Translations under genes and position numbers: made by a program
Part shown: positions 5,506-11,011 of the stretch, piece by piece
Layout: every line of letters starts with the position of its first letter
How positions within the stretch are numbered: the stretch's first letter is position 1
The notes under the pieces: generated by a model
Seen by the model: only the letters and a program-made list of their open reading frames with translations
The model's database searches: none
Told to the model about the DNA's origin: nothing
Virus record (IMG/VR): IMGVR_UViG_3300047319_000700
Span: 1 to 22,874 of that record
Reading direction: 5' to 3' (one strand)
DNA length: 22,874 nucleotides
From: a virus

Positions 5506-5650
5506 ATGAGATCAGCCACGAAAACCAAACATACACAGGCGTTTACGATGCGAATCCCACATGAAACGCTCTCGGAACTGCGGCTTGTGTCCAAACATAC
5601 GAGGCGCCCAATCGTTCAGATCGTGCTGGATGCAATCGGCGCGCACATAC
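5401..5650 (+). repeat. Seven same-orientation CATAC motifs
   Basis: Copies end at 5407, 5439, 5459, 5490, 5534, 5600 and 5650. Most read ACATAC and three read CACATAC, often followed by A/G-rich bases (for example CACATACGAAAG). No GTATG was found between them, so all copies point the same way. A given 5-mer is expected about once per 1,000 bases on one strand, so seven in 250 bases is a clear excess. Four copies are in the divergent region and three inside the ribbon-helix-helix gene. Confidence 0.6.
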
Positions 5651-5703
5651 AAAGGCCAATGGTAGAGCCACCGGTAGAGCCACTGTTCGGCACCGACGCA
5701 TGA
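5506..5703 (+). CDS. Ribbon-helix-helix (Arc/CopG-type) regulator
   Basis: A 65-residue protein with the ribbon-helix-helix layout: a short strand at about 11-17 (QAFTMRI), helix one at 19-31 (HETLSELRLVSKH) and helix two at 35-48 (PIVQIVLDAIGAHI), followed by a Pro/Glu tail. Such proteins are dimers that place the paired strands in the major groove and bind repeated short sites cooperatively. The seven CATAC motifs in and before this gene are the obvious candidates, making it likely autoregulated. AGGA lies eight bases before the ATG. Its TGA overlaps the next gene's ATG. It could alternatively act as an antitoxin-like or plasmid-type repressor, but no toxin partner is recognised. Confidence 0.7.
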   Translation: MRSATKTKHTQAFTMRIPHETLSELRLVSKHTRRPIVQIVLDAIGAHIQRPMVEPPVEPLFGTDA

Positions 5704-6020
5704 GCGACTGGAAAGCTCCGTTCATGACGCCCCAGGCCGTCGCGGACCTCGAACGCCTCTGGTGCCACACCGAGACGCCGCAAACGCAAATCCGCGCCAT
5801 GCTGCTCGCTACGCACGGCGTCGATATCAGCCCCGAGGAACATGCTCACAGGCGCGGCCTGCTGCGACTCCATGCGAAGAACCAGGCCAGCAGGACTGAA
5901 CGCTACCAGATGGCGTCCCTCGCCCGTGAGCAGGCCCCAGGACGGCGACAGGACAACCCGGTGCGGAAATCATCGACCCGCTACCCCGCGCCACCAGGAG
6001 GATTCAGGATCGGACAATGA
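5700..6020 (+). CDS. Hypothetical protein, possible helix-turn-helix (106 aa)
   Basis: A 106-residue protein. The first 60 residues are helical: TPQAVADLERLWCHTETPQT, QIRAMLLATHG and SPEEHAHRRGLLRLHAK. The leading L-x-x-L-W and the following Q-I-x-x-M-L resemble the start of the GcrA helix-turn-helix, but the recognition helix differs, so this is only a hint. The second half is Arg/Gln/Pro-rich and probably disordered. The ATG overlaps the stop of the ribbon-helix-helix gene and its own TGA overlaps the next ATG, so the three genes form one unit. A DNA-binding partner is plausible but not demonstrated. Confidence 0.5.
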   Translation: MSDWKAPFMTPQAVADLERLWCHTETPQTQIRAMLLATHGVDISPEEHAHRRGLLRLHAKNQASRTERYQMASLAREQAPGRRQDNPVRKSSTRYPAPPGGFRIGQ

Positions 6021-6226
6021 CCAAATCAGAAAAGCGCGTCCTCGCGATGCTGAATGACGGCGATTGGCACCCGGAAAGCGAAATCCGATCGTCGCGAGCG
6101 TTGCTCGAACGTCTATGGCTCGCAAGCATGATCGAAGGAGGTATGTACGGCGTCGGCTCATACCCTGAACATCGGCTATGGCGGAAATGGAACAACCCAC
6201 AAAACCAAACCCCCGATGCCACTTGA
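6017..6226 (+). CDS. Small winged-helix-like protein (69 aa)
   Basis: A 69-residue protein. MTKSEKRVLAMLNDGDWHPE is a typical first helix and turn of a winged-helix domain (K-R-V-L-x-x-L-x-D-G-x-W/H). SSRALLERLWLASMIEG would be the recognition helix, and MYGVGSYPEHRLWRKW the wing. Short phage transcription factors and replication accessory proteins have this form. The ATG overlaps the stop of the preceding gene. The stop codon TGA is itself part of the -35 of the promoter at 6223. Confidence 0.55.
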   Translation: MTKSEKRVLAMLNDGDWHPESEIRSSRALLERLWLASMIEGGMYGVGSYPEHRLWRKWNNPQNQTPDAT

Positions 6227-6251
6227 CACCGGGGGAAGGGCTTTCTAGGCT
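6223..6251 (+). promoter_or_regulatory. Sigma-70-type promoter
   Basis: TTGACA (6223-6228) and TAGGCT (6246-6251) are separated by 17 bases. The bases before the -35 read CCAC, the same as at the 7356 promoter. The predicted start is about 6257-6259, at the foot of the hairpin 6257-6292. The next certain gene is over 600 nt downstream and terminator-like hairpins lie between. Confidence 0.6.
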
Positions 6252-6296
6252 TTCGGGGTCGCGAGGGCATTGCAAGTGCCGTTCGCGGGACCAACG

Positions 6297-6515
6297 ATGT
6301 CGGAAGCATGCGTTGATCTTGTGAGACGGATTATAGCATCCCTCTCCCCCAAATCAACCCTTCCGAATAAACAGCGTGCGCGCCCGCGAAAGCGCATCTG
6401 CCGGTCTTTCTCAACGCGGCAACCGCCGCCAGGGACGATCCCTGGTGAACTGCACCACTGCCCCGACTGGCCTACGCAAGGGCAACTGCAAGCGAGGGAG
6501 AGAAACCGCTCGTGA
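6297..6515 (+). CDS. Doubtful small frame (72 aa)
   Basis: The frame starts with MSEACVDLVRRIIASLSPKS, has a basic middle (KQRARPRKRICRSFSTRQ) and then PGTIPGELHHCPDW near the end. Short phage proteins with a C-P-x-W motif exist, which is the only reason to list it. There is no good ribosome site before the ATG (GGGA at six bases is the best) and another frame is open over part of the same stretch. It lies within the possible short transcript 6257-6549. Confidence 0.25.
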   Translation: MSEACVDLVRRIIASLSPKSTLPNKQRARPRKRICRSFSTRQPPPGTIPGELHHCPDWPTQGQLQARERNRS

Positions 6516-6527
6516 AGACCCGGGCAC

Positions 6528-6549
6528 CCGCCTATCAGGCGGCATTTCT
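6528..6549 (+). terminator. Rho-independent terminator
   Basis: CCGCCT (6528-6533) pairs with AGGCGG (6537-6542) around an ATC loop, followed by CATTTCTAA. The stem is GC-rich and the T-stretch short. It is the first of a row of hairpins between the middle genes and the late region. Confidence 0.55.
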
Positions 6550-6622
6550 AATGATGACCCGGCTTAGAGTAGCTATGTTCGCTCAATCATCACAAACACA
6601 AAACGATGGAACCATTTAAGGA

Positions 6623-6648
6623 GGCATAACATAGGTTTATGCCGTTTT
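6623..6648 (+). terminator. Second terminator-like hairpin
   Basis: GGCATAA (6623-6629) and TTATGCC (6637-6643) pair perfectly around a seven-base loop and are followed by GTTTTG. An unused AGGAGG lies at the 5' edge of the stem (6619-6624) with no start codon at the right distance, so no gene is called here. Confidence 0.5.
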
Positions 6649-6658
6649 GACTGAGGCT

Positions 6659-6708
6659 GATCGGTCTTCTGACCCAAAATCAGGGAAATGAGCCGATCCC
6701 TCCCCTTT
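6659..6708 (+). other. Third hairpin and rest of the 6227-6871 gap
   Basis: GATCGG (6659-6664) and CCGATC (6693-6698) enclose a smaller CTGA/TCAG stem, and CCTCCCCTTT follows. Together with the two hairpins before it, this suggests a transcription stop zone. From 6709 to 6871 I see AT-richer DNA with no convincing gene on either strand. The only clear signal is the AAGGA ribosome site for the gene at 6872. Confidence 0.4.
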
Positions 6709-6871
6709 ATCCTTGAAAACAATCATCTTCCTTCTAACACGATCAACTCCACCGGTAGGAATACGCTACCCAATGCCGTGATGGTTGATCTAGTGCGCCA
6801 CTCCGCAGGATCGTCCAAAACACTCCGAATGTGCCGCACATGAGGCACCCGATGACCAAAGGACCGCACCC

Positions 6872-7117
6872 ATGAGCAAATCAGCCGCTCAGAAACGAGC
6901 GGAACGATCCGACCTGAAACCACTGCTTGCAGAGGAAAATCGCGAACGAACGGCAAAAGGTTGGAAGACAATCAATATGATGGCGTTCAAGGCCAAACTG
7001 AAAAGGGAACGAGCTAAAGCGACGAGAACGCCAGGATATAACCCAAACGACTGGAAAATCAGGGAAATTGACCCGCGTTATGGCAGACTAACGCTCATCG
7101 CTAACAATGGGAAATGA
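6872..7117 (+). CDS. Small basic hypothetical protein (81 aa)
   Basis: An 81-residue, strongly basic protein: MSKSAAQKRAERSDLKPLLA, then a helical KINMMAFKAKLKRE-like stretch and a C-terminal part with WKIREIDPRYGRLTLIANNG. The charge suggests nucleic-acid binding, but no fold is recognised. AAGGA lies eight bases before the ATG. Its codon use (many AAA, CGA and ATA-type codons) is lower in GC than the late genes, hinting at a separate origin. Its stop overlaps the ATG of the next gene. Confidence 0.6.
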   Translation: MSKSAAQKRAERSDLKPLLAEENRERTAKGWKTINMMAFKAKLKRERAKATRTPGYNPNDWKIREIDPRYGRLTLIANNGK

Positions 7118-7335
7118 CCGTGAAATACGAGATTAGCTGCGAGGCTGGAGGCACCTATCACACTCAGTATTGGGAAGGTCGAGCATCCGAGTTCGATAAG
7201 ATCGTTCGGGCATACTGGAGAACGATCGTAACCACGGGAATGCTGCCCGGTAGCGATAAGAAGGTCTACAATGCTGTTTTCACGCGCGGGAGTGTTTCTA
7301 CCCTTGAGTGGGACCCGAGATGCCCTGAAAAATGA
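7114..7335 (+). CDS. Small hypothetical protein (73 aa)
   Basis: A 73-residue protein of unknown role. MTVKYEISCEAGGTYHTQYW is strand-rich. A helix follows at about 25-42 (ASEFDKIVRAYWRTIVTTG), and the end (KKVYNAVFTRGSVSTLEWD) is again strand-like. A compact beta-alpha-beta fold is likely. ATGA overlap couples it to the gene before. About 20 bases after its stop begins the promoter of the NusG-like gene. Confidence 0.55.
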   Translation: MTVKYEISCEAGGTYHTQYWEGRASEFDKIVRAYWRTIVTTGMLPGSDKKVYNAVFTRGSVSTLEWDPRCPEK

Positions 7336-7355
7336 CCGGAACCCGGATAAACCAC

Positions 7356-7384
7356 TTGACATTCCCCGTAAGCAAAGCTAACGC
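7356..7384 (+). promoter_or_regulatory. Promoter directly before the NusG-like gene
   Basis: TTGACA (7356-7361) and TAACGC (7379-7384) with a 17-base spacer. The sequence CCACTTGACA is identical to that at the 6223 promoter. The normal start, about seven bases after the -10, is 7391, which is the first base of the GTG start codon of the next gene, so the message may have no leader. An in-frame TAA at 7379-7381 rules out a longer protein. Confidence 0.6.
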
Positions 7385-7390
7385 GACCCC

Positions 7391-7921
7391 GTGCTCGACA
7401 CCATCCCTAGGGGTTCAGACGCATCAAGACGCGCTGAATCCAGCGGCAGCGACCCTTGGTTCTGCATATGGACGCAGCCAAACCAAGAACATACCGCATA
7501 TAACAGACTGAAAATGCAGGGATTTCCCGTTTTTCTGCCAATGTTAGAGCGCAGACTTCCGAATCGGCATAAAGTCATCGAGCCTTTGTTCAAAAGATAT
7601 ATGTTCGCCAGCCCGGTCGAAGGCTTCTGGTCCTCGATGCGATCGACGCGCGGCGTCTCCGATGTCCTACGCGATCCGAACGGCAAACCCTACGAGGTCG
7701 CGATCCGAGACGTGGAACGCCTCATGAGCGAAATCGTCGTGCAGCCAATCCGAGCCGCGACCATTAAAGCCGGGACAGTCCTCCGGGCGCTCTCCGGGCC
7801 AATGGCTACCCTCACCGGGACATGCGTCCTCGATGCCGGCGAACGGGTGAAACTCCTGCATACGCTTTTCGGCAGGCCGGTAGAGAAGTGGTATCAGCCC
7901 GAAGACCTGGAAGCCGCGTGA
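7391..7921 (+). CDS. NusG/RfaH-like transcription antiterminator
   Basis: A 176-residue NusG-family protein closer in pattern to RfaH than to housekeeping NusG. The NGN domain is at about 22-115: [42 protein letters not shown] and [16 protein letters not shown] match the RfaH signature (EPLF-x-x-Y-x-F and TRGVS). A C-terminal KOW-type domain at about 127-176 has [31 protein letters not shown] and ends EDLEAA. RfaH-type proteins ride on RNA polymerase via the beta-prime clamp and suppress pausing and termination in long operons. As the first gene of the virion operon it is a good candidate late antiterminator. GTG 7391 is the only usable start: the next possible codon upstream is an in-frame stop and the NGN fold needs this length. 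Confidence 0.82.
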   Translation: MLDTIPRGSDASRRAESSGSDPWFCIWTQPNQEHTAYNRLKMQGFPVFLPMLERRLPNRHKVIEPLFKRYMFASPVEGFWSSMRSTRGVSDVLRDPNGKPYEVAIRDVERLMSEIVVQPIRAATIKAGTVLRALSGPMATLTGTCVLDAGERVKLLHTLFGRPVEKWYQPEDLEAA

Positions 7922-7922
7922 C

Positions 7923-8132
7923 ATGCCGCCAGTAAGCCAAGCCCAACGAGCCGCCATGCACGCCGCAGCCGAGGGAAAATCCACACTCGGCATTCCTAAG
8001 AAAGTCGCGCGTGAGTTCGTCGCCGCCGATAAACCCGGAAAATTGCCCGAAAAGGCAAAAGACGAACGCAACAAAAACCGAACCGCTGATCGAGCCGTCG
8101 CCCGAATCAGCAAACCCAGCCCGGTCAAATAA
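7923..8132 (+). CDS. Small conserved-type phage protein (69 aa)
   Basis: A 69-residue basic protein: [52 protein letters not shown]. The pattern S-x-x-Q-R-x-x-M-x-x-A-x-x-G-K-S-x-x-G-I-P-K-K-V-x-x-E-F-x-x-A-D is one I associate with small unknown proteins near phage terminase genes. No function is known to me. It starts one base after the stop of the NusG-like gene, so it belongs to the same transcript. It could be a minor virion or packaging-associated protein. Confidence 0.6.
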   Translation: MPPVSQAQRAAMHAAAEGKSTLGIPKKVAREFVAADKPGKLPEKAKDERNKNRTADRAVARISKPSPVK

Positions 8133-8164
8133 ACAAACCGGCGTTGTCAGAAGGAATAACTTAA

Positions 8165-8638
8165 ATGGCTGGTTGGTTGACCAATGGCATGACAAATCCG
8201 GGGGCCGTAGGAGTTCCCAACTACCTCAGCTTCGGTGCCGGCGCGGGTCTCATCCCCGTCGATACCCAATTCCCGAGCGGCGGCGTCCCGCAGACCGTCG
8301 CAGTTTCCCTGACCGCGCTGACCGCCTTCGTCGCCTCGATGACAGCGAGCACCGCGACCTCCACAGTCCACGCCGCGACACTCAACACTCAAGGCGGACT
8401 TATCACAACCGAAGCACTTACAACCGCAGCGGGTGCCGACTACACGTTCACACTCACCAACTCGCTGCTCGTCGCCGGATCGCCGTCACCCTCCGTCTCA
8501 ATGACCGGATTGACAAATACCGCAGGACAGATCACACTCAAATCCATCACGAACGCCGTCGGATCAACGGTCATCATCTGGACCAACACCGGCACCGCCG
8601 CCTTCAACGGCACAATGCTCATCGCGTTTCATATTTGA
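8165..8638 (+). CDS. Probable beta-rich virion protein (157 aa)
   Basis: A 157-residue protein very rich in Thr, Ala, Ser and Gly, with alternating polar and hydrophobic residues (AVSLTALTAFVASMTASTAT, ADYTFTLTNSLLVAG). This composition is typical of beta-structured head-decoration or fibre-like virion proteins. It starts MAGWLTNGMTNPGAVGVPNY and ends MLIAFHI without a charged tail. AAGGA lies nine bases before the ATG. The gene at 21542 has the same style but no obvious sequence identity. The virion assignment is inferred from composition and position. Confidence 0.5.
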   Translation: MAGWLTNGMTNPGAVGVPNYLSFGAGAGLIPVDTQFPSGGVPQTVAVSLTALTAFVASMTASTATSTVHAATLNTQGGLITTEALTTAAGADYTFTLTNSLLVAGSPSPSVSMTGLTNTAGQITLKSITNAVGSTVIIWTNTGTAAFNGTMLIAFHI

Positions 8639-8641
8639 GGA

Positions 8642-8661
8642 ACGTCTGTTTAGACGTGTTT
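8642..8661 (+). terminator. Weak hairpin just before the small terminase gene
   Basis: ACGTCT (8642-8647) and AGACGT (8652-8657) pair around GTTT and are followed by GTTTAG. The stem ends seven bases before the terminase ATG, where no ribosome site exists. It may be a weak terminator or an RNA structure controlling terminase translation. Confidence 0.4.
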
Positions 8662-8663
8662 AG

Positions 8664-8960
8664 ATGGCGTTAGGTAAGAAAACAGGCGGACGCCAAAAAG
8701 GTGATCTGAATAAGCGTAATCGCGAAATTGCCGAAAAGGCTATTAAGGAGGGAATTACCCCTCTTGAGGTTATGCTCAAAGCAATGCGGATGAGCGCCGA
8801 CGAAGGAGACTGGAAGGGAGCGGCTGCTATCGCGAAGGATGCCGCTCCTTACATGCACCCGAGGCTCGCATCGGTTGAGCAGACTGGTCCGAACGGTGGT
8901 CCGATGATTACCGAGACGATTTACCGTTGGGCGCCTCCTTCGCCGCTTCCATCAGCATGA
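8664..8960 (+). CDS. Probable terminase small subunit
   Basis: A 98-residue protein. GGRQKGDLNKRNREIAEKA, GITPLEVMLKAM, GDWKGAAAIAKDAAPYMHPR and LASVEQTGPNGGP follow the usual pattern of small packaging proteins next to phage large terminases. It would recognise the packaging site and load DNA onto the motor. It is shorter than P22 gp3 (162 residues) and lacks an obvious large N-terminal domain. No ribosome site precedes the ATG, and a hairpin sits in its place. The codons are noticeably AT-richer (AAA, GAA, ATT, CTT, TAAG-type runs) than those of the large subunit that follows, a sign of separate origin. ATGA overlap links it to the large subunit. Confidence 0.7.
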   Translation: MALGKKTGGRQKGDLNKRNREIAEKAIKEGITPLEVMLKAMRMSADEGDWKGAAAIAKDAAPYMHPRLASVEQTGPNGGPMITETIYRWAPPSPLPSA

Positions 8961-10303
8961 CAGTTCAATTCGTCACTCTCCCATTTACGCCGCGCGAGTG
9001 GCAAATGCCGCTCATCGAGGACCGTGCGCGTTCGATCGTCGCCGTGGTCCATCGTCGCGCTGGCAAGTCAACTGCGTTCGTCTGGCGCGGGTTGCGTCAG
9101 GCGCTTACCGAAGACAGACGGCATATTCCAGCGTCGCGTCGTAACATGAAGGCGGATAAGCCTCGTGTCGTGCATGTGCTACCGGCGCAGGTCATGTGGC
9201 AGCGCACTGGCCTTTGGGACAAAGTGGCGCGAGCCGCTGAGATGATCCCCGGCGCCGTCGCGATGAAGTCGGTGTTGAGGGTCGAATTGCCCAACGGCGG
9301 CGTCTACCAGTGCGGCGGAATGGACAAGCCTGACAGTTGGCGCGGTGGTTACGCCGACAGCGTGATTGAGGACGAGGCGGACGATGTGATCGCTAGTGGC
9401 CTCGATATGGTGATCGAGCCGATGCTGTCGGACTACGATGGCGCGCGGGTCAAGATCGGCACGCCAAAGGGCAACGGACGGCTCGCGGCGGCTTACGATG
9501 CGGCAGGTCATGATCCTCACGCCTCGCGCTATCTCCTACCCTACACCGCCACGCACGCCTTGGATGAGGCGCAGATACAGCGGCTGCGTGACACGCTAGA
9601 CGCCGAGGAATTTGCCCAAGAGTTGGAGTGCTCGTTCACTTCCCCGAACTCAGGCTCGTATTACGGCAAGTGGCTTGACGAGGCGATCCGCGACGATCGC
9701 GTGTGCCGTGTCACTTACGATCCCAAGTTGCCCGTCTATACGGCATGGGACCTTGGCATGGACGACAGTACCGCTATCTGGTGGTTCCAGCGTTCCCCTG
9801 GTGGCGAGTGGCGATGGCTGGAATATCACGAGGACAGCGGGCAGGGCTTCGACTACTACGCCAAATTGTTGCACTCGAAACCCTACGTTTACGGCAAGCA
9901 TTATTTGCCGCACGACATCGAGGTTCGTGAATTGAGCAACGGCGGAAAATCCCGTCGCACCACGCTTCTCGGTCTCGGCATCAAGCCGATTTTCGTCGTT
10001 CCGGCCGCGAACCCCGCCGATCGTGTTAGCGCCGTTCGCCAAATCCTGCCGCGCTCGTTCTTCGACTCCAAGGGCTGTGAGATCGGCATCAAGAAATTGC
10101 GTGGCTACCGACGCGCCTGGAACGAGCACATGGGCGTCTGGCGTGCCGAGCCGGTCCATGACGATGCCTCGCACGGCGCCGACGCGATCGGCACTGGCGT
10201 TCAGGGTTCGACCGATCCCGAGAACGCGGTTAGCAAGTCTGTCATTCCCCCGTTCACCCATCGTCCCCTGCCCGTGGCTTCCGGGCGGTGGGCTTCGCTC
10301 TGA
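8957..10303 (+). CDS. Terminase large subunit
   Basis: A 448-residue packaging motor. Residue 31 on reads VHRRAGKST, the Walker A form usual in terminases. VIEDEADD at about 136-143 is Walker B with the catalytic Glu. KIGTPKGNG near 166-174 is the coupling motif. The nuclease domain shows AWDLGMDDS at about 263-271 with the first metal-binding Asp and HDDASHGADAIG at about 401-412 with the last acidic cluster. So both ATPase and nuclease sites are intact. It cuts concatemeric DNA and pumps it into the prohead through the portal. The ATG at 8957 overlaps the small subunit's stop; an ATG ten codons earlier is less likely. Confidence 0.92.
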   Translation: MTVQFVTLPFTPREWQMPLIEDRARSIVAVVHRRAGKSTAFVWRGLRQALTEDRRHIPASRRNMKADKPRVVHVLPAQVMWQRTGLWDKVARAAEMIPGAVAMKSVLRVELPNGGVYQCGGMDKPDSWRGGYADSVIEDEADDVIASGLDMVIEPMLSDYDGARVKIGTPKGNGRLAAAYDAAGHDPHASRYLLPYTATHALDEAQIQRLRDTLDAEEFAQELECSFTSPNSGSYYGKWLDEAIRDDRVCRVTYDPKLPVYTAWDLGMDDSTAIWWFQRSPGGEWRWLEYHEDSGQGFDYYAKLLHSKPYVYGKHYLPHDIEVRELSNGGKSRRTTLLGLGIKPIFVVPAANPADRVSAVRQILPRSFFDSKGCEIGIKKLRGYRRAWNEHMGVWRAEPVHDDASHGADAIGTGVQGSTDPENAVSKSVIPPFTHRPLPVASGRWASL

Positions 10304-10317
10304 AAGGCACTCAATTC

Positions 10318-10500
10318 ATGGCCGATAGCAAACTGGTCCGCAGCGCACAGGACGGCGGGAAAATGGGCAAGACAGCCCCGGCCGGTGGCGGTCGCGACAC
10401 GATGCCGAAAGGTGACGGCCTCAAGCGCGCATGGGCCGATCAGACCAGCAAGCCGTCCGTGCTGACGAACATGGACGCCGCGAAAAAGCGCGTGAAGTGA
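10318..10500 (+). CDS. Small Gly/Lys-rich hypothetical protein (60 aa)
   Basis: A 60-residue basic, Gly-rich protein: MADSKLVRSAQDGGKMGKTA, PAGGGRDTMPKGDGLKRAWA, then NMDAAKKRVK. It is probably unstructured. Proteins of this kind often lie between terminase and portal genes in P22-like phages. GAAAGG precedes the ATG at about ten bases. The frame extends to 10288 but there inside the end of the terminase gene. No function can be assigned. Confidence 0.5.
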   Translation: MADSKLVRSAQDGGKMGKTAPAGGGRDTMPKGDGLKRAWADQTSKPSVLTNMDAAKKRVK

Positions 10501-10664
10501 CTGAGATCGAGGCTATCGCGCACCTTGAACAGTCCCTACGCGACAAGGACGATATCATCCAGGCTCAGTATGCGGAGTTGGCTTCGACCCGTCACAGGCT
10601 CGACCAGGCCGTGGAAATGCTCAACGAAATGCGCGCGGAACTGAACCGGAGGAAGGTGGCGTGA
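10497..10664 (+). CDS. Short coiled-coil protein, GTG start (55 aa)
   Basis: A 55-residue protein starting GTG, which overlaps the preceding stop as GTGA: MTEIEAIAHLEQSLRDKDDI, IQAQYAELASTRHRLDQAVE, then MLNEMRAELNRRKVA. Heptad spacing of Leu, Ile and Met through most of its length indicates a coiled coil. The role is unknown. It could be a scaffold-like or connector assembly helper, judging only from its position just before the portal gene. Confidence 0.6.
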   Translation: MTEIEAIAHLEQSLRDKDDIIQAQYAELASTRHRLDQAVEMLNEMRAELNRRKVA

Positions 10665-10840
10665 ACCAGAATTATCGTGATCGTCCCGCATCGTCGTCGA
10701 GCAGTTCGCCGTTTATCGAGCCTCGCGTTGATCCTGGCGTGAACACGATCCGTCCCGGTCGCGTCGATCGTCCGTCGAAATTGGCGCCGGCTCCGCCAAA
10801 GGACAGCCCGCAGACCAGTTACCCGAAGACGCGCCGTTGA
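10661..10840 (+). CDS. Pro/Ser-rich small protein, GTG start (59 aa)
   Basis: A 59-residue protein: MNQNYRDRPASSSSSSPFIE, then PRVDPGVNTIRPGRVDRPSK and a Pro-rich end (LAPAPPKDSPQTSYPKTRR). It has a six-Ser run and no hydrophobic core, so it is probably disordered. GGAGGAAGG lies six bases before the GTG, an unusually strong ribosome site, and the GTG overlaps the previous stop. It is kept as a gene on these grounds. Nothing suggests an enzymatic role. Confidence 0.55.
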   Translation: MNQNYRDRPASSSSSSPFIEPRVDPGVNTIRPGRVDRPSKLAPAPPKDSPQTSYPKTRR

Positions 10841-11010
10841 GCGCATCGGGCGAAATGACAGATGCGGAGCGGCATTTGCTGACCGTTACAGCCAGTGTAT
10901 TACTCGTTTTGCTCGCACGAACCGAGCATCATGATCTCGTGCAAACGCTGATGACGGCGCGCCAGGCGTTGAACACTCCGTCAACCTCTTCCGAGATCGG
11001 GCACGGCTGA
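10837..11010 (+). CDS. Small hypothetical protein with hydrophobic helix (57 aa)
   Basis: The frame can start with TTG at 10837, which overlaps the previous stop as TTGA, or with ATG at 10855. From the ATG it reads MTDAERHLLTVTASVLLVLL, then ARTEHHDLVQTLMTARQALN and a short polar end. The stretch LLTVTASVLLVLLA may be a buried or weakly membrane-inserted helix. It is unrecognised and sits immediately before the portal gene, whose TTG start lies two bases after its stop. Confidence 0.45.
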   Translation: MSASGEMTDAERHLLTVTASVLLVLLARTEHHDLVQTLMTARQALNTPSTSSEIGHG

Positions 11011-11011
11011 T

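Larger units (their letters stand above)
6257..6549 (+). ncRNA. Possible short structured transcript (about 290 nt)
   Basis: Starting from the 6223 promoter, the RNA would begin with a branched hairpin whose paired blocks are GGTC/GACC, GCGA/TCGC and GGCA/TGCC (6257-6292). It would contain a second stem CCAGGGA/TCCCTGG near 6430 and end at the terminator-like hairpin 6528-6542. The layout resembles the short lambda 6S RNA made from the late promoter before antitermination. It could instead be the mRNA of the weak frame 6297-6515. Entirely inferred from promoter, stems and terminator. Confidence 0.3.

Noticed and set aside
6257-6292. tRNA-like or attachment-site-like branched stem
   Set aside because: The paired blocks do not make an acceptor, anticodon and T-arm set, and no TTCGA loop in the right place or CCA end is present. 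No integrase gene is nearby.
6376-6567. Plus-strand frame of 63 codons in the 6227-6871 gap
   Set aside because: It is Arg/Gly-rich, has no ribosome site and runs through the terminator hairpin at 6528-6542.
6723-6971. Minus-strand frame of 82 codons before the 6872 gene
   Set aside because: No ribosome site and no family pattern. It overlaps the start of a better-supported plus-strand gene by about 100 bases.
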